Shown one piece after another: positions 38,781 to 47,418 of a stretch of DNA of 64,000 nt. The position numbers and the translations under genes were made by a program. The notes beneath the pieces are model-generated. The model saw only the letters and a program-made list of their open reading frames with translations. It had not been told where the DNA came from and did not search any database. Position 1 is the first letter of the stretch. The number at the start of each line of letters is the position of its first letter. The stretch is from the NCBI RefSeq assembly GCF_026967795.1, contig NZ_JAPVBH010000002.1, positions 434,001 through 498,000 on the forward strand. Direction: 5' to 3'. Source of the DNA: Modestobacter sp. VKM Ac-2986. Its GTDB lineage: Bacteria > Actinomycetota > Actinomycetes > Mycobacteriales > Geodermatophilaceae.

Positions 38781-39665
38781 TCAGCCCTCGACCACCTGCT
38801 CGGCGGTGTCGGTCAACGCCTGCTGCGCCTGCGCCCAGGTGGTGTCCTCCGGGAACTCGCCGAGCAGCACGACCACCCGGCCGTCGGTGAGCACCCCGGT
38901 GGAGTGCAGCTGGCGGCTGCCCTCCAGGCAGCACATCCAGCCCTGCTTGGCCGCGACCGCGCCGTCGGTGTCCGCCTGGGCCGACAGCAGCCCGAAGGAC
39001 TGGCCGAACCCGTCGGCGGCGGTGGGGGTGGTCGACTGCATCCAGGTGGTCAGCGTGGCCAGGTCCGCAGGTGACAGGTGCGCGTCGAGGGAGGCCAGGA
39101 AGGTCGCGTAGTCCGCCGCCGTGGTGGTCGTCTCGCCCCACTGCCCGGACCGCTCGGGAGCAGCGGTGTCGTCCAGCCCGAACTCCGCGGCGGCGGCGGT
39201 GACCAGCTGTGCGCCGCCGAACTCGACCCACAGCACGTTCATCGCCTCGTCGTCGGAGAGCTCCACGGCCCGTTGCATCCGCACCAGGTCGTCGCCGTCC
39301 AGGGTGACCGTGCCGGCGGCGTCCCGCTCGAGCAGCTGCTGGACGACGAAGAGCTTGGCCAGCGAGGCGGTCCAGTGTGTCTCCCCCGCGGCGGCGGAGG
39401 GCACCAGCTCGTCCCCCGAGGCGTCCAGCGCCACCACCGAGATGGTCCCGCCGCCCGCCTCGACCGGCGGGTCGCCCCACAGCGCCGACACGTCCACCAC
39501 CTCGGTGTGCGCCGCCAGCCAGCCGGCCAGGACCACGGAGAGGACGAGACCCAGGAGCCGGGGGCCGCGCCGGCGCCGACCCGGCCGGCCGTGGCGGTAG
39601 GTGGTCGGCGCCTCCGCGTGAGGGGCACGGCTGACGGGGGCGCGCAGCAGGGAGGTCTCGGTCAC
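38781..39665 (-). CDS. Membrane-anchored class A beta-lactamase-like serine hydrolase
   Basis: A 294-residue protein with an N-terminal basic segment and one membrane helix (RLLGLVLSVVLAGWLA, residues 37-51), so it faces outside. The beta-lactamase/D-Ala carboxypeptidase motifs are S101-x-x-K104 (TASLAKLF), the SDD(E)AMN element at 137-143 and K240-Q-G where KTG is usual. The KQG variant suggests an altered specificity or a non-lactamase role, such as a peptidoglycan-acting or signalling protein. I chose GTG 39665; the longer frame overlaps the response-regulator region. It is divergent from the two-component pair, with a 123-bp gap to its start codon. Confidence 0.83.
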   Translation of the reverse strand: MTETSLLRAPVSRAPHAEAPTTYRHGRPGRRRRGPRLLGLVLSVVLAGWLAAHTEVVDVSALWGDPPVEAGGGTISVVALDASGDELVPSAAAGETHWTASLAKLFVVQQLLERDAAGTVTLDGDDLVRMQRAVELSDDEAMNVLWVEFGGAQLVTAAAAEFGLDDTAAPERSGQWGETTTTAADYATFLASLDAHLSPADLATLTTWMQSTTPTAADGFGQSFGLLSAQADTDGAVAAKQGWMCCLEGSRQLHSTGVLTDGRVVVLLGEFPEDTTWAQAQQALTDTAEQVVEG

Positions 39666-39788
39666 GGGAGCAGGTTCCGGGGCGGGCGGTGATCCGGCCG
39701 TCAGCGTTCCCCTTATCCCGCCCTTATGCCCGCAGCAGGCATCCTGGGGACGTCGCCGCCGACGGGGGCAGCGACGGGAGGGGACCTG

Positions 39789-40451
39789 ATGCGCGTGCTG
39801 GTGGCCGACGACGAACGGCTGCTCGCCGAGACCGTGGCCGAGGGGCTGCGCCGGCTCTCCATCGCCGTCGACGTCTGCTACGACGGCGACGCCGCCCTGG
39901 AGCTGGTCTCCGTGCACCGCTACGACGTGGCGGTGCTCGACCGGGACATGCCCGGGCGCACCGGGGACGAGGTGTGCCGACACATCGTGGCCAGCCGGGA
40001 CGGCGTCCGGGTGCTCATGCTCACCGCGGCCGGCGGCATCCGGGACCGGGTGGACGGGCTGAGCCTGGGCGCCGACGACTACCTCACCAAGCCCTTCGCC
40101 TTTGCCGAGCTGGTCGCCCGGGTGCAGGCGCTGGGACGGCGCTCGGGTGCGGCCACGCCGCCGGTGCTCGACCAGCACGGCATCGTGCTCGACGTCCCGC
40201 GGCACACCGCCTCGCGGGACGGCCGGCTGCTGTCGCTGACCCCCAAGGAGTTCGCGGTCCTCACCGTGCTCATGCGCGCCGAGGGCCAGGTCGTCACCGC
40301 CGAGCAGCTACTGGAGCAGGCCTGGGACGAGCACGCCGACCCCTTCACCAACGCCGTCCGGGTCGCGGTGATGACGCTGCGGCGCAAGCTGGGCGAGCCG
40401 CCGGTGGTGCACACCGTGCCCCGGGTCGGCTACCGCCTGGGCAGCGGCTGA
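39789..40451 (+). CDS. OmpR-family response regulator
   Basis: A 220-residue regulator. Receiver acidic pocket D7-D8 and phosphoacceptor D51 (YDVAVLDRDMPG); T and K in LMLTAAGG and DDYLTKPFAFAELVAR. The C-terminal winged helix (LLSLTPKEFAVLTVLMRAEG, then VRVAVMTLRRKLG) ends GYRLGSG. The ATG at 39789 has GGGAGGGGAC upstream. The histidine kinase follows 2 bp later. The divergent beta-lactamase-like gene is a possible target. Confidence 0.95.
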   Translation: MRVLVADDERLLAETVAEGLRRLSIAVDVCYDGDAALELVSVHRYDVAVLDRDMPGRTGDEVCRHIVASRDGVRVLMLTAAGGIRDRVDGLSLGADDYLTKPFAFAELVARVQALGRRSGAATPPVLDQHGIVLDVPRHTASRDGRLLSLTPKEFAVLTVLMRAEGQVVTAEQLLEQAWDEHADPFTNAVRVAVMTLRRKLGEPPVVHTVPRVGYRLGSG

Positions 40452-40453
40452 CC

Positions 40454-41539
40454 GTGCGGCTGACCCTGCGCGTCCGGACCACCCTCAGCCTGCTGACCTG
40501 CCTGCTCCTCGGCGGCCTCTTCCTGCCGTGGGCGTTCCAGCACCTGGCCAACATCCGGCGCGCCGTGTTCTACGACTCGTTGTTCCTGCGCTGCTCGGAC
40601 GACTGGCGGGACGTCGGCGCCAGCGGGTGCTCCCCGGTCACCTACGACCCCCTCGAGGCCGGCGCCCTGCTGGTCCTCGTCAGTGGACTGGTCCTGGCAG
40701 CGGTGGTCGGGCTGACCGTGTGGAGCGGGCGGCCACTGCGCCGGCTGAGCGTCACCGTGCAGCGGTTCGGGCCGCAGAACCTCGCCGAGCGCACCGGGGT
40801 GCGCGCCCGTCGCGGTCAGTTCGGTCAGCTGGCCGGGGGCATCGACGCGATGCTCGGCCGCGTCATGGAGGGCTACGAGGCCCAGCGCCGGTTCGCCGCC
40901 AACGCCTCGCACGAGCTGCGCACACCCCTGGCGCTGCAGCGGACCCTGATCGAGGTCGGCCTGTCCGGGGACCCGACCCCGGACCAGTTGGAGCTGCTCA
41001 CCCGGCAGCTGCTGACCACCAACGAGCGCAACGAGGCGCTCATCGAGGGCCTGCTGGTGCTGGCCGAGACCGACCAGGCCGTGGTGGCCCGCACCCCGCA
41101 GCGGCTGGACGCCATCGCCGCCGACGTCGCCTCGGTCTACCAGCAGCTGGCCGGGGCGGCCGGGGTCCGGCTGCAGACGGCGCTGGAGCCGGTGACCGTG
41201 TCCGGTGAGGCGGCGCTGCTGGAACGCCTGATCGCCAACCTGGTGCACAACGGCATCAAGTACAACGTCCCCGGCGGCGAGGTCTGCCTGCGCGTGACGC
41301 CCGGGCAGCCGGTGCTGCAGGTGACCAACACCGGCCCGCTGGTGCCCGCCGAGTCCGTGCCCCGGCTCTTCGAGCCGTTCCGGCGGGCCCGCGGCGACCG
41401 GCTGGACACCAGCGGCGGGGTCGGGCTGGGGCTGACCATCGCCCGGTCGATCACCCAGGCGCACGAGGGGCACATCGAGGCCACCGCCCGGCCGGCCGGT
41501 GGCCTCGACGTGACGGTGGAGCTGCCCCCACCGGGCTGA
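40454..41539 (+). CDS. Sensor histidine kinase
   Basis: A 361-residue membrane kinase with two helices (residues about 8-28 and 67-90) bracketing a short outside segment that has cysteines at C47 and C59 (CSDDWRDVGASGC), a possible disulfide. HAMP follows, then the dimerisation helix with H153 (ASHELRTPLALQ) and the ATPase with N box (LIANLVHNGIKYN), GGVGLGLTI and a C-terminal FDLP-like PPG tail. Its signal is likely sensed by the small Cys loop. Starts at GTG 40454, 2 bp past the regulator. Confidence 0.93.
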   Translation: MRLTLRVRTTLSLLTCLLLGGLFLPWAFQHLANIRRAVFYDSLFLRCSDDWRDVGASGCSPVTYDPLEAGALLVLVSGLVLAAVVGLTVWSGRPLRRLSVTVQRFGPQNLAERTGVRARRGQFGQLAGGIDAMLGRVMEGYEAQRRFAANASHELRTPLALQRTLIEVGLSGDPTPDQLELLTRQLLTTNERNEALIEGLLVLAETDQAVVARTPQRLDAIAADVASVYQQLAGAAGVRLQTALEPVTVSGEAALLERLIANLVHNGIKYNVPGGEVCLRVTPGQPVLQVTNTGPLVPAESVPRLFEPFRRARGDRLDTSGGVGLGLTIARSITQAHEGHIEATARPAGGLDVTVELPPPG

Positions 41540-41570
41540 CCGCCCCCGTCGTCGTGGACCCGGGCGAATG

Positions 41571-42047
41571 TCAGTGGAGCTGGTGCACCACCGCGTGGCC
41601 CTTCCCGCGGCTCATCAGCCACCGGTTGACCGGCACCGTGAGCACGAAGGCCACGGCCAGGGCCCCGGCCAGGGACAGCCAGAACACCGCGCTGCCCAGA
41701 CCGGCGTCCATCGCGCCGGGGACGGTGAGCATCACCGCGTTGTCGATGAGCTCCATGACCGCGATGGACACGGTGTCGGCGGCCAGCGCGACACGGACGG
41801 CCGCCCGCAGCGTCAGCCCGCTGCGCAGGACGCCGCGCATCGTGAAGGCGTAGCCGAAGACGAACGCCAGCGCGACCGCCAGGACGACGGTGCCGGCGTC
41901 GGGCAGGCCCACCGCCGTCCCGATCGCCATGCCGAGCACCTCGCCGACGGCGCAACCGGTGAGGCAGTGCAGGGTCGCCTGGACCGCCATGGACCAACTG
42001 ACCGACGGGGTCGAGACGTGGGGTGGGTGGACCGTGCTGTCGTGCAT
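41571..42047 (-). CDS. DUF4396 family membrane protein
   Basis: A 158-residue multi-helix membrane protein. The core TLHCLTGCAVGEVLGMAIG (with two cysteines) and GMRGVLRSG-like loop belong to the DUF4396 family. An N-terminal His-rich stretch (MHDSTVHPPHVS) and a C-terminal His pair (HAVVHQLH) could bind metal. Members are often beside heavy-metal or copper export genes in actinobacteria (memory-based). The CsoR-like operator just upstream supports metal regulation. The function is not established. It is convergent with the histidine kinase, about 31 bp apart. Confidence 0.83.
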   Translation of the reverse strand: MHDSTVHPPHVSTPSVSWSMAVQATLHCLTGCAVGEVLGMAIGTAVGLPDAGTVVLAVALAFVFGYAFTMRGVLRSGLTLRAAVRVALAADTVSIAVMELIDNAVMLTVPGAMDAGLGSAVFWLSLAGALAVAFVLTVPVNRWLMSRGKGHAVVHQLH

Positions 42048-42076
42048 GACGCCTCCTCGGGACGGACGACCCTTGT

Positions 42077-42093
42077 ATACCCCCCGGGGGTAT
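42077..42093 (-). promoter_or_regulatory. CsoR-like metal operator upstream of DUF4396
   Basis: A perfect 17-bp inverted repeat ATACCCCC-C-GGGGGTAT lies 29 bp ahead of the DUF4396 start codon. It matches the TACCC/GGGTA pattern of CsoR/RcnR-family metal-sensing repressors. The regulator itself is not encoded in this window, so the ligand (Cu(I) or another metal) is unproven. Confidence 0.55.
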
Positions 42094-42225
42094 CCGATGC
42101 AACGAGTTGTCCCCCGGCTCTCCTAGCTCTCGGGCGACCGGCATGGCTACATCTGCCTACACCGTCCGGGTCATTGGTGAGACCTGTAGCACATGACGTG
42201 CCGTACGAGTGCCGATGATGGCGAC

Positions 42226-43857
42226 ATGTCACCACGGCTCGCAACGATGCGGACGTCCCCCGAGCAGCAGGTCGAGGCCTTCCGGTCCCCGTCGCCCTGG
42301 TGGCGGTCGGCCGTGGTCTACCAGGTCTACCTGCGCTCCTTCGCCGACAGCAACGGCGACGGCATCGGCGACCTGGCCGGCCTGCGCTCGCGGCTGCCCT
42401 ACCTGTCCTGGCTCGGCGTCGACGCGCTGTGGATCAACCCGCACTACCCCTCCGGCGGCGCCGACGGCGGCTACGACATCGCCGACTACCGCGCGGTCGA
42501 CCCCGACTACGGCGACGTCGCCGACCTCGAGGCGCTGGTCGCCGACGCCCGCCGGCTCGGCCTCAAGGTCGTGCTGGACGTCGTCCCGAACCACACCTCC
42601 GACCAGCACCCGTGGTTCCAGGCCGCGCTGACCGACCCCGACTCCCCCGAGGCCTCGCGCTACCACTTCGCCCCGGCGTCGGAAGAGCCGCCGAACAACT
42701 GGCAGTCCCTCTTCGGCGGGCCGGCCTGGTCGCGCACCCCCGACGGCCGCTGGTACCTGCACCTGTTCGCCCCCGAGCAGCCCGACCTGAACTGGCGCGA
42801 CCCGGCCGTCGCCGCGGACTTCGAGAAGACACTGCGGTTCTGGCTGGACCGTGGCGTCAGCGGTTTCCGCGTCGACGTGGCCTACGGGCTGTTCAAGGAC
42901 GCCGAACTCCGCGACAACCCCGGGAAGTACTCCCCCACGCTGTTCGGGCACGGCCCGGAGCAGGCGATGACCTGGAACCAGCCCGAGGTGCACGACGTGT
43001 GGCGCCGCTGGCGGGAGATCTGCGACGAGTACCCGGACACCATGATCGTCGGCGAGGTCTGCCTGGCCGACCCGCAGGAGGTGGCGCTGTACTCGCGCCC
43101 CGACGAGATGCACCAGTCGTTCTGCTTCCGGCTGCTCAAGTCCGGCTGGGACACCGAGGCCTTCGCCGACGGCGTGCGCAGCGCGCTGGACGCGTTCGGC
43201 GCGGTCGGCGCCCCGGTCTCCTGGGTGCTGGGCAACCACGACAAGGACCGCCAGGTGACCCGCTTCGGCGGCGGGGCGCTCGGTACCGCCCGGGCCCGCG
43301 CCGCGGCGCTGCTGATGCTGTCGCTGCCCGGCTCGGCCTACCTCTACGCCGGCGACGAGCTGGGCCTGCCGCAGGCCGTCGTCCCCGACGAGGCCAAGAC
43401 CGACCCGATCTTCTTCCGCAGCGGTGGCGCCCGCGCCGGCCGCGACGGCTGCCGCATCCCGATGCCGTGGAACGACGCCGACGGCGTCGGCTTCTCCCCC
43501 GACGGTGCCGCCGACCCGTGGCTGCCGATCCCCACCGACTGGTCCGGCTACGCGGTGTCCACCCAGACCCGCGACGGCGGCTCGATGCTCACCCTCTACC
43601 GCCGCGCCCTCGCCCTGCGGGCCGCGCACCCGGCGCTCGGGTCGGGCGAGGCGACGGTCGAGACCGCCGGTGACGTCCTCACCGTGCACTGCGCCGGGGA
43701 CGACGAGACGGTGCGCTGCGTGGTCAACATGGGCACCGAGACCGTGCTGGTGCGGACGACGGGGACGGTGCTGCTGGCCTCGTCGACCTCGGTGCGCCAG
43801 TCCGCGGGCACCATCGCCCTCCCGGCGAACACCGCCGCCTGGATCAGCGAGGACTGA
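42226..43857 (+). CDS. GH13 alpha-glucosidase / oligo-1,6-glucosidase
   Basis: A 543-residue GH13 enzyme that hydrolyses alpha-1,4 or alpha-1,6 glucosidic bonds. Conserved regions are VYQVYLRSFADSNGDGIGDL, VLDVVPNHTSD, GFRVDVAYGL (nucleophile Asp), MIVGEVCLADP (acid/base Glu) and VLGNHDKDR (stabilising Asp). The C-terminal domain is beta-sandwich-like. No signal peptide, so cytoplasmic. Start is uncertain: ATG 42226 (MSPRLATMRTS) or ATG 42247 (MRTSPEQQ); ATG 42193 is less likely. It stands alone, with no sugar transporter adjacent. Confidence 0.9.
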   Translation: MSPRLATMRTSPEQQVEAFRSPSPWWRSAVVYQVYLRSFADSNGDGIGDLAGLRSRLPYLSWLGVDALWINPHYPSGGADGGYDIADYRAVDPDYGDVADLEALVADARRLGLKVVLDVVPNHTSDQHPWFQAALTDPDSPEASRYHFAPASEEPPNNWQSLFGGPAWSRTPDGRWYLHLFAPEQPDLNWRDPAVAADFEKTLRFWLDRGVSGFRVDVAYGLFKDAELRDNPGKYSPTLFGHGPEQAMTWNQPEVHDVWRRWREICDEYPDTMIVGEVCLADPQEVALYSRPDEMHQSFCFRLLKSGWDTEAFADGVRSALDAFGAVGAPVSWVLGNHDKDRQVTRFGGGALGTARARAAALLMLSLPGSAYLYAGDELGLPQAVVPDEAKTDPIFFRSGGARAGRDGCRIPMPWNDADGVGFSPDGAADPWLPIPTDWSGYAVSTQTRDGGSMLTLYRRALALRAAHPALGSGEATVETAGDVLTVHCAGDDETVRCVVNMGTETVLVRTTGTVLLASSTSVRQSAGTIALPANTAAWISED

Positions 43858-43979
43858 CCTGCTGTGCCGTCGTGCGCGCCCCGGCGCACGACGGCACACG
43901 GGAGGGGCTGCGCACTGGGGACGTCGACGTGTCCACCGGAGGCGCTTCGACGGCCGACGGGCCGGGTACCCCCTCCGCA

Positions 43980-44009
43980 TCGACACGAGCCGCAGGGTGC
44001 GGTTAAGGT
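43980..44009 (+). promoter_or_regulatory. Promoter of the Cys leader peptide / TauD transcript
   Basis: Putative -35 TCGACA at 43980-43985 and -10 TAAGGT at 44004-44009, spaced 18 bp. The -10 ends 7 bp before the leader ATG, so transcription probably starts at or next to that ATG (a leaderless mRNA). Read from pattern only. Confidence 0.5.
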
Positions 44010-44016
44010 AATTCCT

Positions 44017-44106
44017 ATGAGATCGGTAGGGATTGTGCAGTGCGCGCTCGTCGAGCGCCGGCACATCGACCTGCTGCGGTGCGCGAGTGCGCTCTGTCTC
44101 GACTGA
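44017..44106 (+). CDS. Cysteine-containing leader peptide of the TauD gene
   Basis: A 29-residue ORF, with ALVERRHIDLLRCASALCLD at its C-terminal end. The (V)ERRHIDLxRxxSAxC pattern is the well-known actinobacterial leader-peptide type placed before sulfur and cysteine-metabolism genes. Three Cys codons (9, 22, 27) allow translation-dependent control by Cys-tRNA availability. The ATG lies 7 bp after the -10, so it is probably leaderless. It ends 43 bp before the TauD gene, which has its own ribosome binding site TGGAG. The mechanism (attenuation or translational coupling) is inference. Confidence 0.75.
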   Translation: MRSVGIVQCALVERRHIDLLRCASALCLD

Positions 44107-44149
44107 GCACCCGCCGCCCCGCCCGCACCCCCTCCCCTGGAGTCCTCGC

Positions 44150-45040
44150 ATGACCCTGCTCGCCAGCCCCACCACCGCCACTGCCGCCGAGCCGTCCGTG
44201 CTCGAGATCGAGCGCCTGGAGCCGACCATCGGCGCCCGGGTGCACGGTGTCGACCTCGACCGCGCCACCGACGAGCAGATCGTGGCCATCCGGGCCGCGC
44301 TCGCCGAGTACAAGGTGCTGTTCTTCGCCGACCAGCACGACCTGCACCCCGACAGCCAGATCGCGCTGGGCCGCCGGCTCGGTGAGCTCACCGAGTCCCA
44401 CCCGGTCGTCCCGGGCGTCGACGAGGACCACCCGGAGATCTACGCGCTCGACAGCGCCAGCGGTGGCTTCGCCGACATCTGGCACACCGACGTCACCTTC
44501 GTGCGCCGTCCTCCGCTGGGCTCGGTGCTGCGGGCCGTCGTGCTCCCGCCGACCGGCGGGGACACCCAGTGGGCCGACCTCGAGCTGGCCTACCGCTCGC
44601 TCAGCGAGCCGGTGCAGCGCCTGGCCGACCAGCTGGTCGCGGTGCACGACGGCACCCGCGAGTTCGGGTACTACCTGGCCCAGCGCGAGGAGCGCACCAA
44701 GTGGGAGGGCGAGGAGTTCCGCGCCCTGGTCCCGATTGAGCACCCCGTCGTCCGGGTCAACCCCGACACCGGCCGCAAGGGCCTGTTCGTCAACCCCGGC
44801 TTCGTGTCCCACATCAAGGACGTCTCCGACGCCGAGAGCCGCTACCTGCTCGACCTGTTCTACGCCCACATCACCAAGCCCGAGCACATCGTCCGGCACC
44901 GCTGGTCGGTCGGTGACGTGGTCATGTGGGACAACCGCTCGACCGTGCACTACGCCAACCGCGACTACGGCACCCAGCGCCGCGTGATGCACCGCATCAC
45001 CTTCCGCGGCGAGGAGCCCGTCGGGCCGCTCGCGTCCTGA
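44150..45040 (+). CDS. TauD/TfdA-family Fe(II)/2-oxoglutarate dioxygenase
   Basis: A 296-residue dioxygenase with the facial triad H112-x-D114 (WHTDVTF) and H267 (STVHYAN), plus the 2-oxoglutarate arginine in MHRITFRG. The family releases sulfite from taurine and alkyl sulfonates or sulfates. The leader peptide upstream with sulfur-responsive pattern suggests a role in sulfur scavenging; the exact sulfonate is unknown. The ATG at 44150 has TGGAGTCC upstream. No tauABC transporter genes are adjacent in this window. Confidence 0.9.
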   Translation: MTLLASPTTATAAEPSVLEIERLEPTIGARVHGVDLDRATDEQIVAIRAALAEYKVLFFADQHDLHPDSQIALGRRLGELTESHPVVPGVDEDHPEIYALDSASGGFADIWHTDVTFVRRPPLGSVLRAVVLPPTGGDTQWADLELAYRSLSEPVQRLADQLVAVHDGTREFGYYLAQREERTKWEGEEFRALVPIEHPVVRVNPDTGRKGLFVNPGFVSHIKDVSDAESRYLLDLFYAHITKPEHIVRHRWSVGDVVMWDNRSTVHYANRDYGTQRRVMHRITFRGEEPVGPLAS

Positions 45041-45101
45041 GCCCCGCTACGACGAGGCGCTGTCCCGGACGGGATGGCGCCTCGTCGTGTGTCCGGGCAG
45101 G

Positions 45102-45881
45102 TCAGCGGGCCCGGGCGACCCAGTCGGCGAGCAGGCCGCCGACGACGTCGGGGCGCTCGTGCAGCAGGGCGTGGCCTGCCCCGTCGACGACGGCCAGCGT
45201 GGCGTGCGGGTGCCGGTCGAGCAGGTCGACCGTGTCGGCGTATCCGACGACGGAGTCCTGCCGCCCGGCGAGCAGCAGGGTCGGGACGTCGACCGGGCCC
45301 GTGCCGACGTCGACCGGCCAGCGGGCGAAGACCCGCTCCAGCGCCACCTCGTCCTGGATCGTCATGCCGGGGACGACGGAGTCGCGGTGCCGGCGGGCGG
45401 TGGCCCGGGTGCGCACCACGAAGTACTCGTCGAAGCCGGCCCGCTGGTCGGGCTCGAGCTCGTCGTACGCGTCGGCGTCCTGCCGGACGACGACCGGCGC
45501 GGGCACCTCGCCGGTGCTCTCGGCCGCCGTACAGACCAGCGCGAGGCCGCGGACCAGGTCGGGTCGCTGCGCGGTCAGCCCGCGCGCCAGGTAGCCGCCG
45601 TAGGAGTGGCCCAGCAGCAGGACCGGCCCGCCGTCCAGCTGCTCGACGAACGCGGCGAGGACCGCGACGACGTCGTCGTTGCCGTGCAGCCCCTCGGCGG
45701 TGGTGCGGCCCATCCCCGGCAGGTCGAGGTACACGCGCCGGAGGTCCGTGCCGCCCAGGACCTGTTCCAGGGCCGCCTCGAGGTCGCGGTGGTCGACGCC
45801 GGCGCCGTGCAGGGCGACCAGTGGCAGCCCGCTGCCGTGCTCGACGGAGTGGACGGTGACACCGCGCACCCGGCTCTCCAT
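45102..45881 (-). CDS. Alpha/beta hydrolase
   Basis: A 259-residue alpha/beta-fold hydrolase. The nucleophile S93 is in LGHSYGGYLA, the acid is in LLAGRQDSVVGYAD and the histidine is in DGAGHALLHE. The oxyanion segment LHGAGVDH is present. The substrate is unknown, with an ester, lactone or epoxide plausible. It is convergent with the TauD gene and divergent from the VOC gene. ATG 45881 fits; no signal peptide. Confidence 0.9.
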   Translation of the reverse strand: MESRVRGVTVHSVEHGSGLPLVALHGAGVDHRDLEAALEQVLGGTDLRRVYLDLPGMGRTTAEGLHGNDDVVAVLAAFVEQLDGGPVLLLGHSYGGYLARGLTAQRPDLVRGLALVCTAAESTGEVPAPVVVRQDADAYDELEPDQRAGFDEYFVVRTRATARRHRDSVVPGMTIQDEVALERVFARWPVDVGTGPVDVPTLLLAGRQDSVVGYADTVDLLDRHPHATLAVVDGAGHALLHERPDVVGGLLADWVARAR

Positions 45882-46009
45882 GGCGGGACGCTAGCGCTCG
45901 TCCTCCTCGGCCGGGGCGCTCGACCGCTCGGCCGGCGTCACCGATGAGTTCCACCGGCCGGGCCGGTCCTGCCGGTGTACCCACTCGAACCACCGACGGG
46001 AGACCCACC

Positions 46010-46465
46010 GTGACCAGCCCCGCACACCCCGGCCGCACGTTCTTCGTGACCCTGCCCGTGGCCGACGTCGCGCGCAGCCGGGCGTTCTTCACCGCGCTCG
46101 GGTTCACCTTCGACGAGGCCTTCTCCGGTGACGGCGCCGCCTGCATGCTCGTCGGCGAGCAGGCCAGCGTGATGCTGGGTGACCACGCGACCTTCGCGCA
46201 GCACTCGAAGCGGCCGATGGCCGACCCGGCCACGCACGCACTGGCGCTCTACTGCTTCAGCGTCCCGTCCCGGGAGGACGTCGACCGCGTCGTCGACACC
46301 GCCCTGGCGGCCGGCGCCGTCGAGGCCGACCCGCTCGAGGACCTCGGGTTCATGGTGTCCCGCAGCTTCTTCGACCTCGACGGCCACGGCTGGCAGGTCA
46401 TGTGGATGGCCCCGGCGGCGGCCGGCCAGGACGCCGAACCGGCCGCGCAGGGCGTCGCGGTCTGA
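46010..46465 (+). CDS. VOC-superfamily (glyoxalase-like) protein
   Basis: A 151-residue paired beta-alpha-beta-beta-beta protein of the vicinal oxygen chelate superfamily, opening FFVTLPVADVARSRAFFTALGF. The segment SRSFFDLDGHGWQVMWM contains a metal-binding-like His/Glu position. Such proteins include glyoxalase I, bleomycin resistance and dioxygenases; with one module it needs dimerisation. I chose GTG 46010 because GACGGGAGACCCACC precedes it; the upstream frame lacks conservation. Confidence 0.88.
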   Translation: MTSPAHPGRTFFVTLPVADVARSRAFFTALGFTFDEAFSGDGAACMLVGEQASVMLGDHATFAQHSKRPMADPATHALALYCFSVPSREDVDRVVDTALAAGAVEADPLEDLGFMVSRSFFDLDGHGWQVMWMAPAAAGQDAEPAAQGVAV

Positions 46466-46770
46466 GCCGCTGCCGACGAGGCCAGCGCACCGGGTCACGC
46501 CGGTCAGACCGTGTGGAGTCGCTGGCACGTGCCGCCGGCGGCCAGCCGGTGCGGCCGGGCGCGGGTGACCTCGTCGCGCGGCACGGAGATCATCACCCTT
46601 GCCCCACTGGGCAGCTCCCCGGCGCGGGAGCGCTACCGCTGGAGGTCAAGGTCACCGACCGGGCCGCGTCACGCACAGTGGCGGCGGACGAAGTCCTGTC
46701 GCTCGTCAGGTGGACTGTGCGGATCACCGCAGCTGCCTAGCGTCTCGGGTGTGACGCATGGACAGTTCCG
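46466..46770. other. Intergenic stretch before the HNH gene
   Basis: About 305 bp. The composition turns less GC-rich here and stays so to about 49.4 kb. The short frames are shadows. I see no promoter, repeat or RNA gene. Confidence 0.5.
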
Positions 46771-47259
46771 ATGAGCGGGATGACTCCCCTGCCGACGCTC
46801 GGGCCAGTGGCCTCGAACACCGCGACGAGCTCTGTTCTGACCAGTCTCTGGGAGGGGGTGTGGGCTCAACCGTGGCTCGGTGTGCTCCTTGCCCTGGTGG
46901 TCGGGCGCGCGTGCCTGCGCGTGGTGCGCGAGGGCATCCACGGGGGCAGGCGACGGGACCCTGTGCGCACCTACTCCCGAGCGGACAAGTCGTTGCTGCT
47001 CCTGCGTGCCGGCGGCCGGTGCGAGCACCACACTCCGCTGATCGGTCGCTGCGAGCAGACGGCGCGACTGGAGGCGGATCACGTCCATCCCCACAGCCGG
47101 GGTGGCTCGACCACGCTGGCCAACGGACAAGTGCTCTGCCGGCGGCACAACAAGGCGAAGGCCGCTCGCGTGCCGTGGAACGGGGAGTTGAACCGCCTCG
47201 CTCGCCGTCGACGGTCGTACGCACCACCGGGTCTGCCCGTGGACGTGATCCGCCGCTGA
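46771..47259 (+). CDS. HNH endonuclease with N-terminal hydrophobic segment
   Basis: A 162-residue protein. The HNH motif reads D103-H104 (EADHVHPHSRGG), N118 (TTLANGQ) and H126 (CRRHNKAK), with C84, C94 and C123 as zinc-type cysteines. Residues 35-50 (WLGVLLALVVGRACLR) are hydrophobic and could be a membrane anchor, unusual for this family. It could be a phage-exclusion, anti-mobile element or homing nuclease. Start ATG 46771 lacks a strong ribosome binding site; ATG 46780 is an alternative. It stands in the accessory patch. Confidence 0.8.
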   Translation: MSGMTPLPTLGPVASNTATSSVLTSLWEGVWAQPWLGVLLALVVGRACLRVVREGIHGGRRRDPVRTYSRADKSLLLLRAGGRCEHHTPLIGRCEQTARLEADHVHPHSRGGSTTLANGQVLCRRHNKAKAARVPWNGELNRLARRRRSYAPPGLPVDVIRR

Positions 47260-47418
47260 CCGGCCTGGCTCACTGATGGAGAAGGGACGGACGCGGCGTC
47301 GGCAGGGCGCGCCCCCCGCTCGACGTCACGCGGCGGCCGGATGATCGGCACATCAGTGCGGTGGTTGCGAGCGACCGCCCGTGCAAGAGGCGTCGAGGGC
47401 ACCGACCCGGCGGGTCGG

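Noticed and set aside
42229-44391. 720-codon minus-strand frame opposite the GH13 gene and the TauD start
   Set aside because: Shadow of the GH13 frame; no conserved motif.
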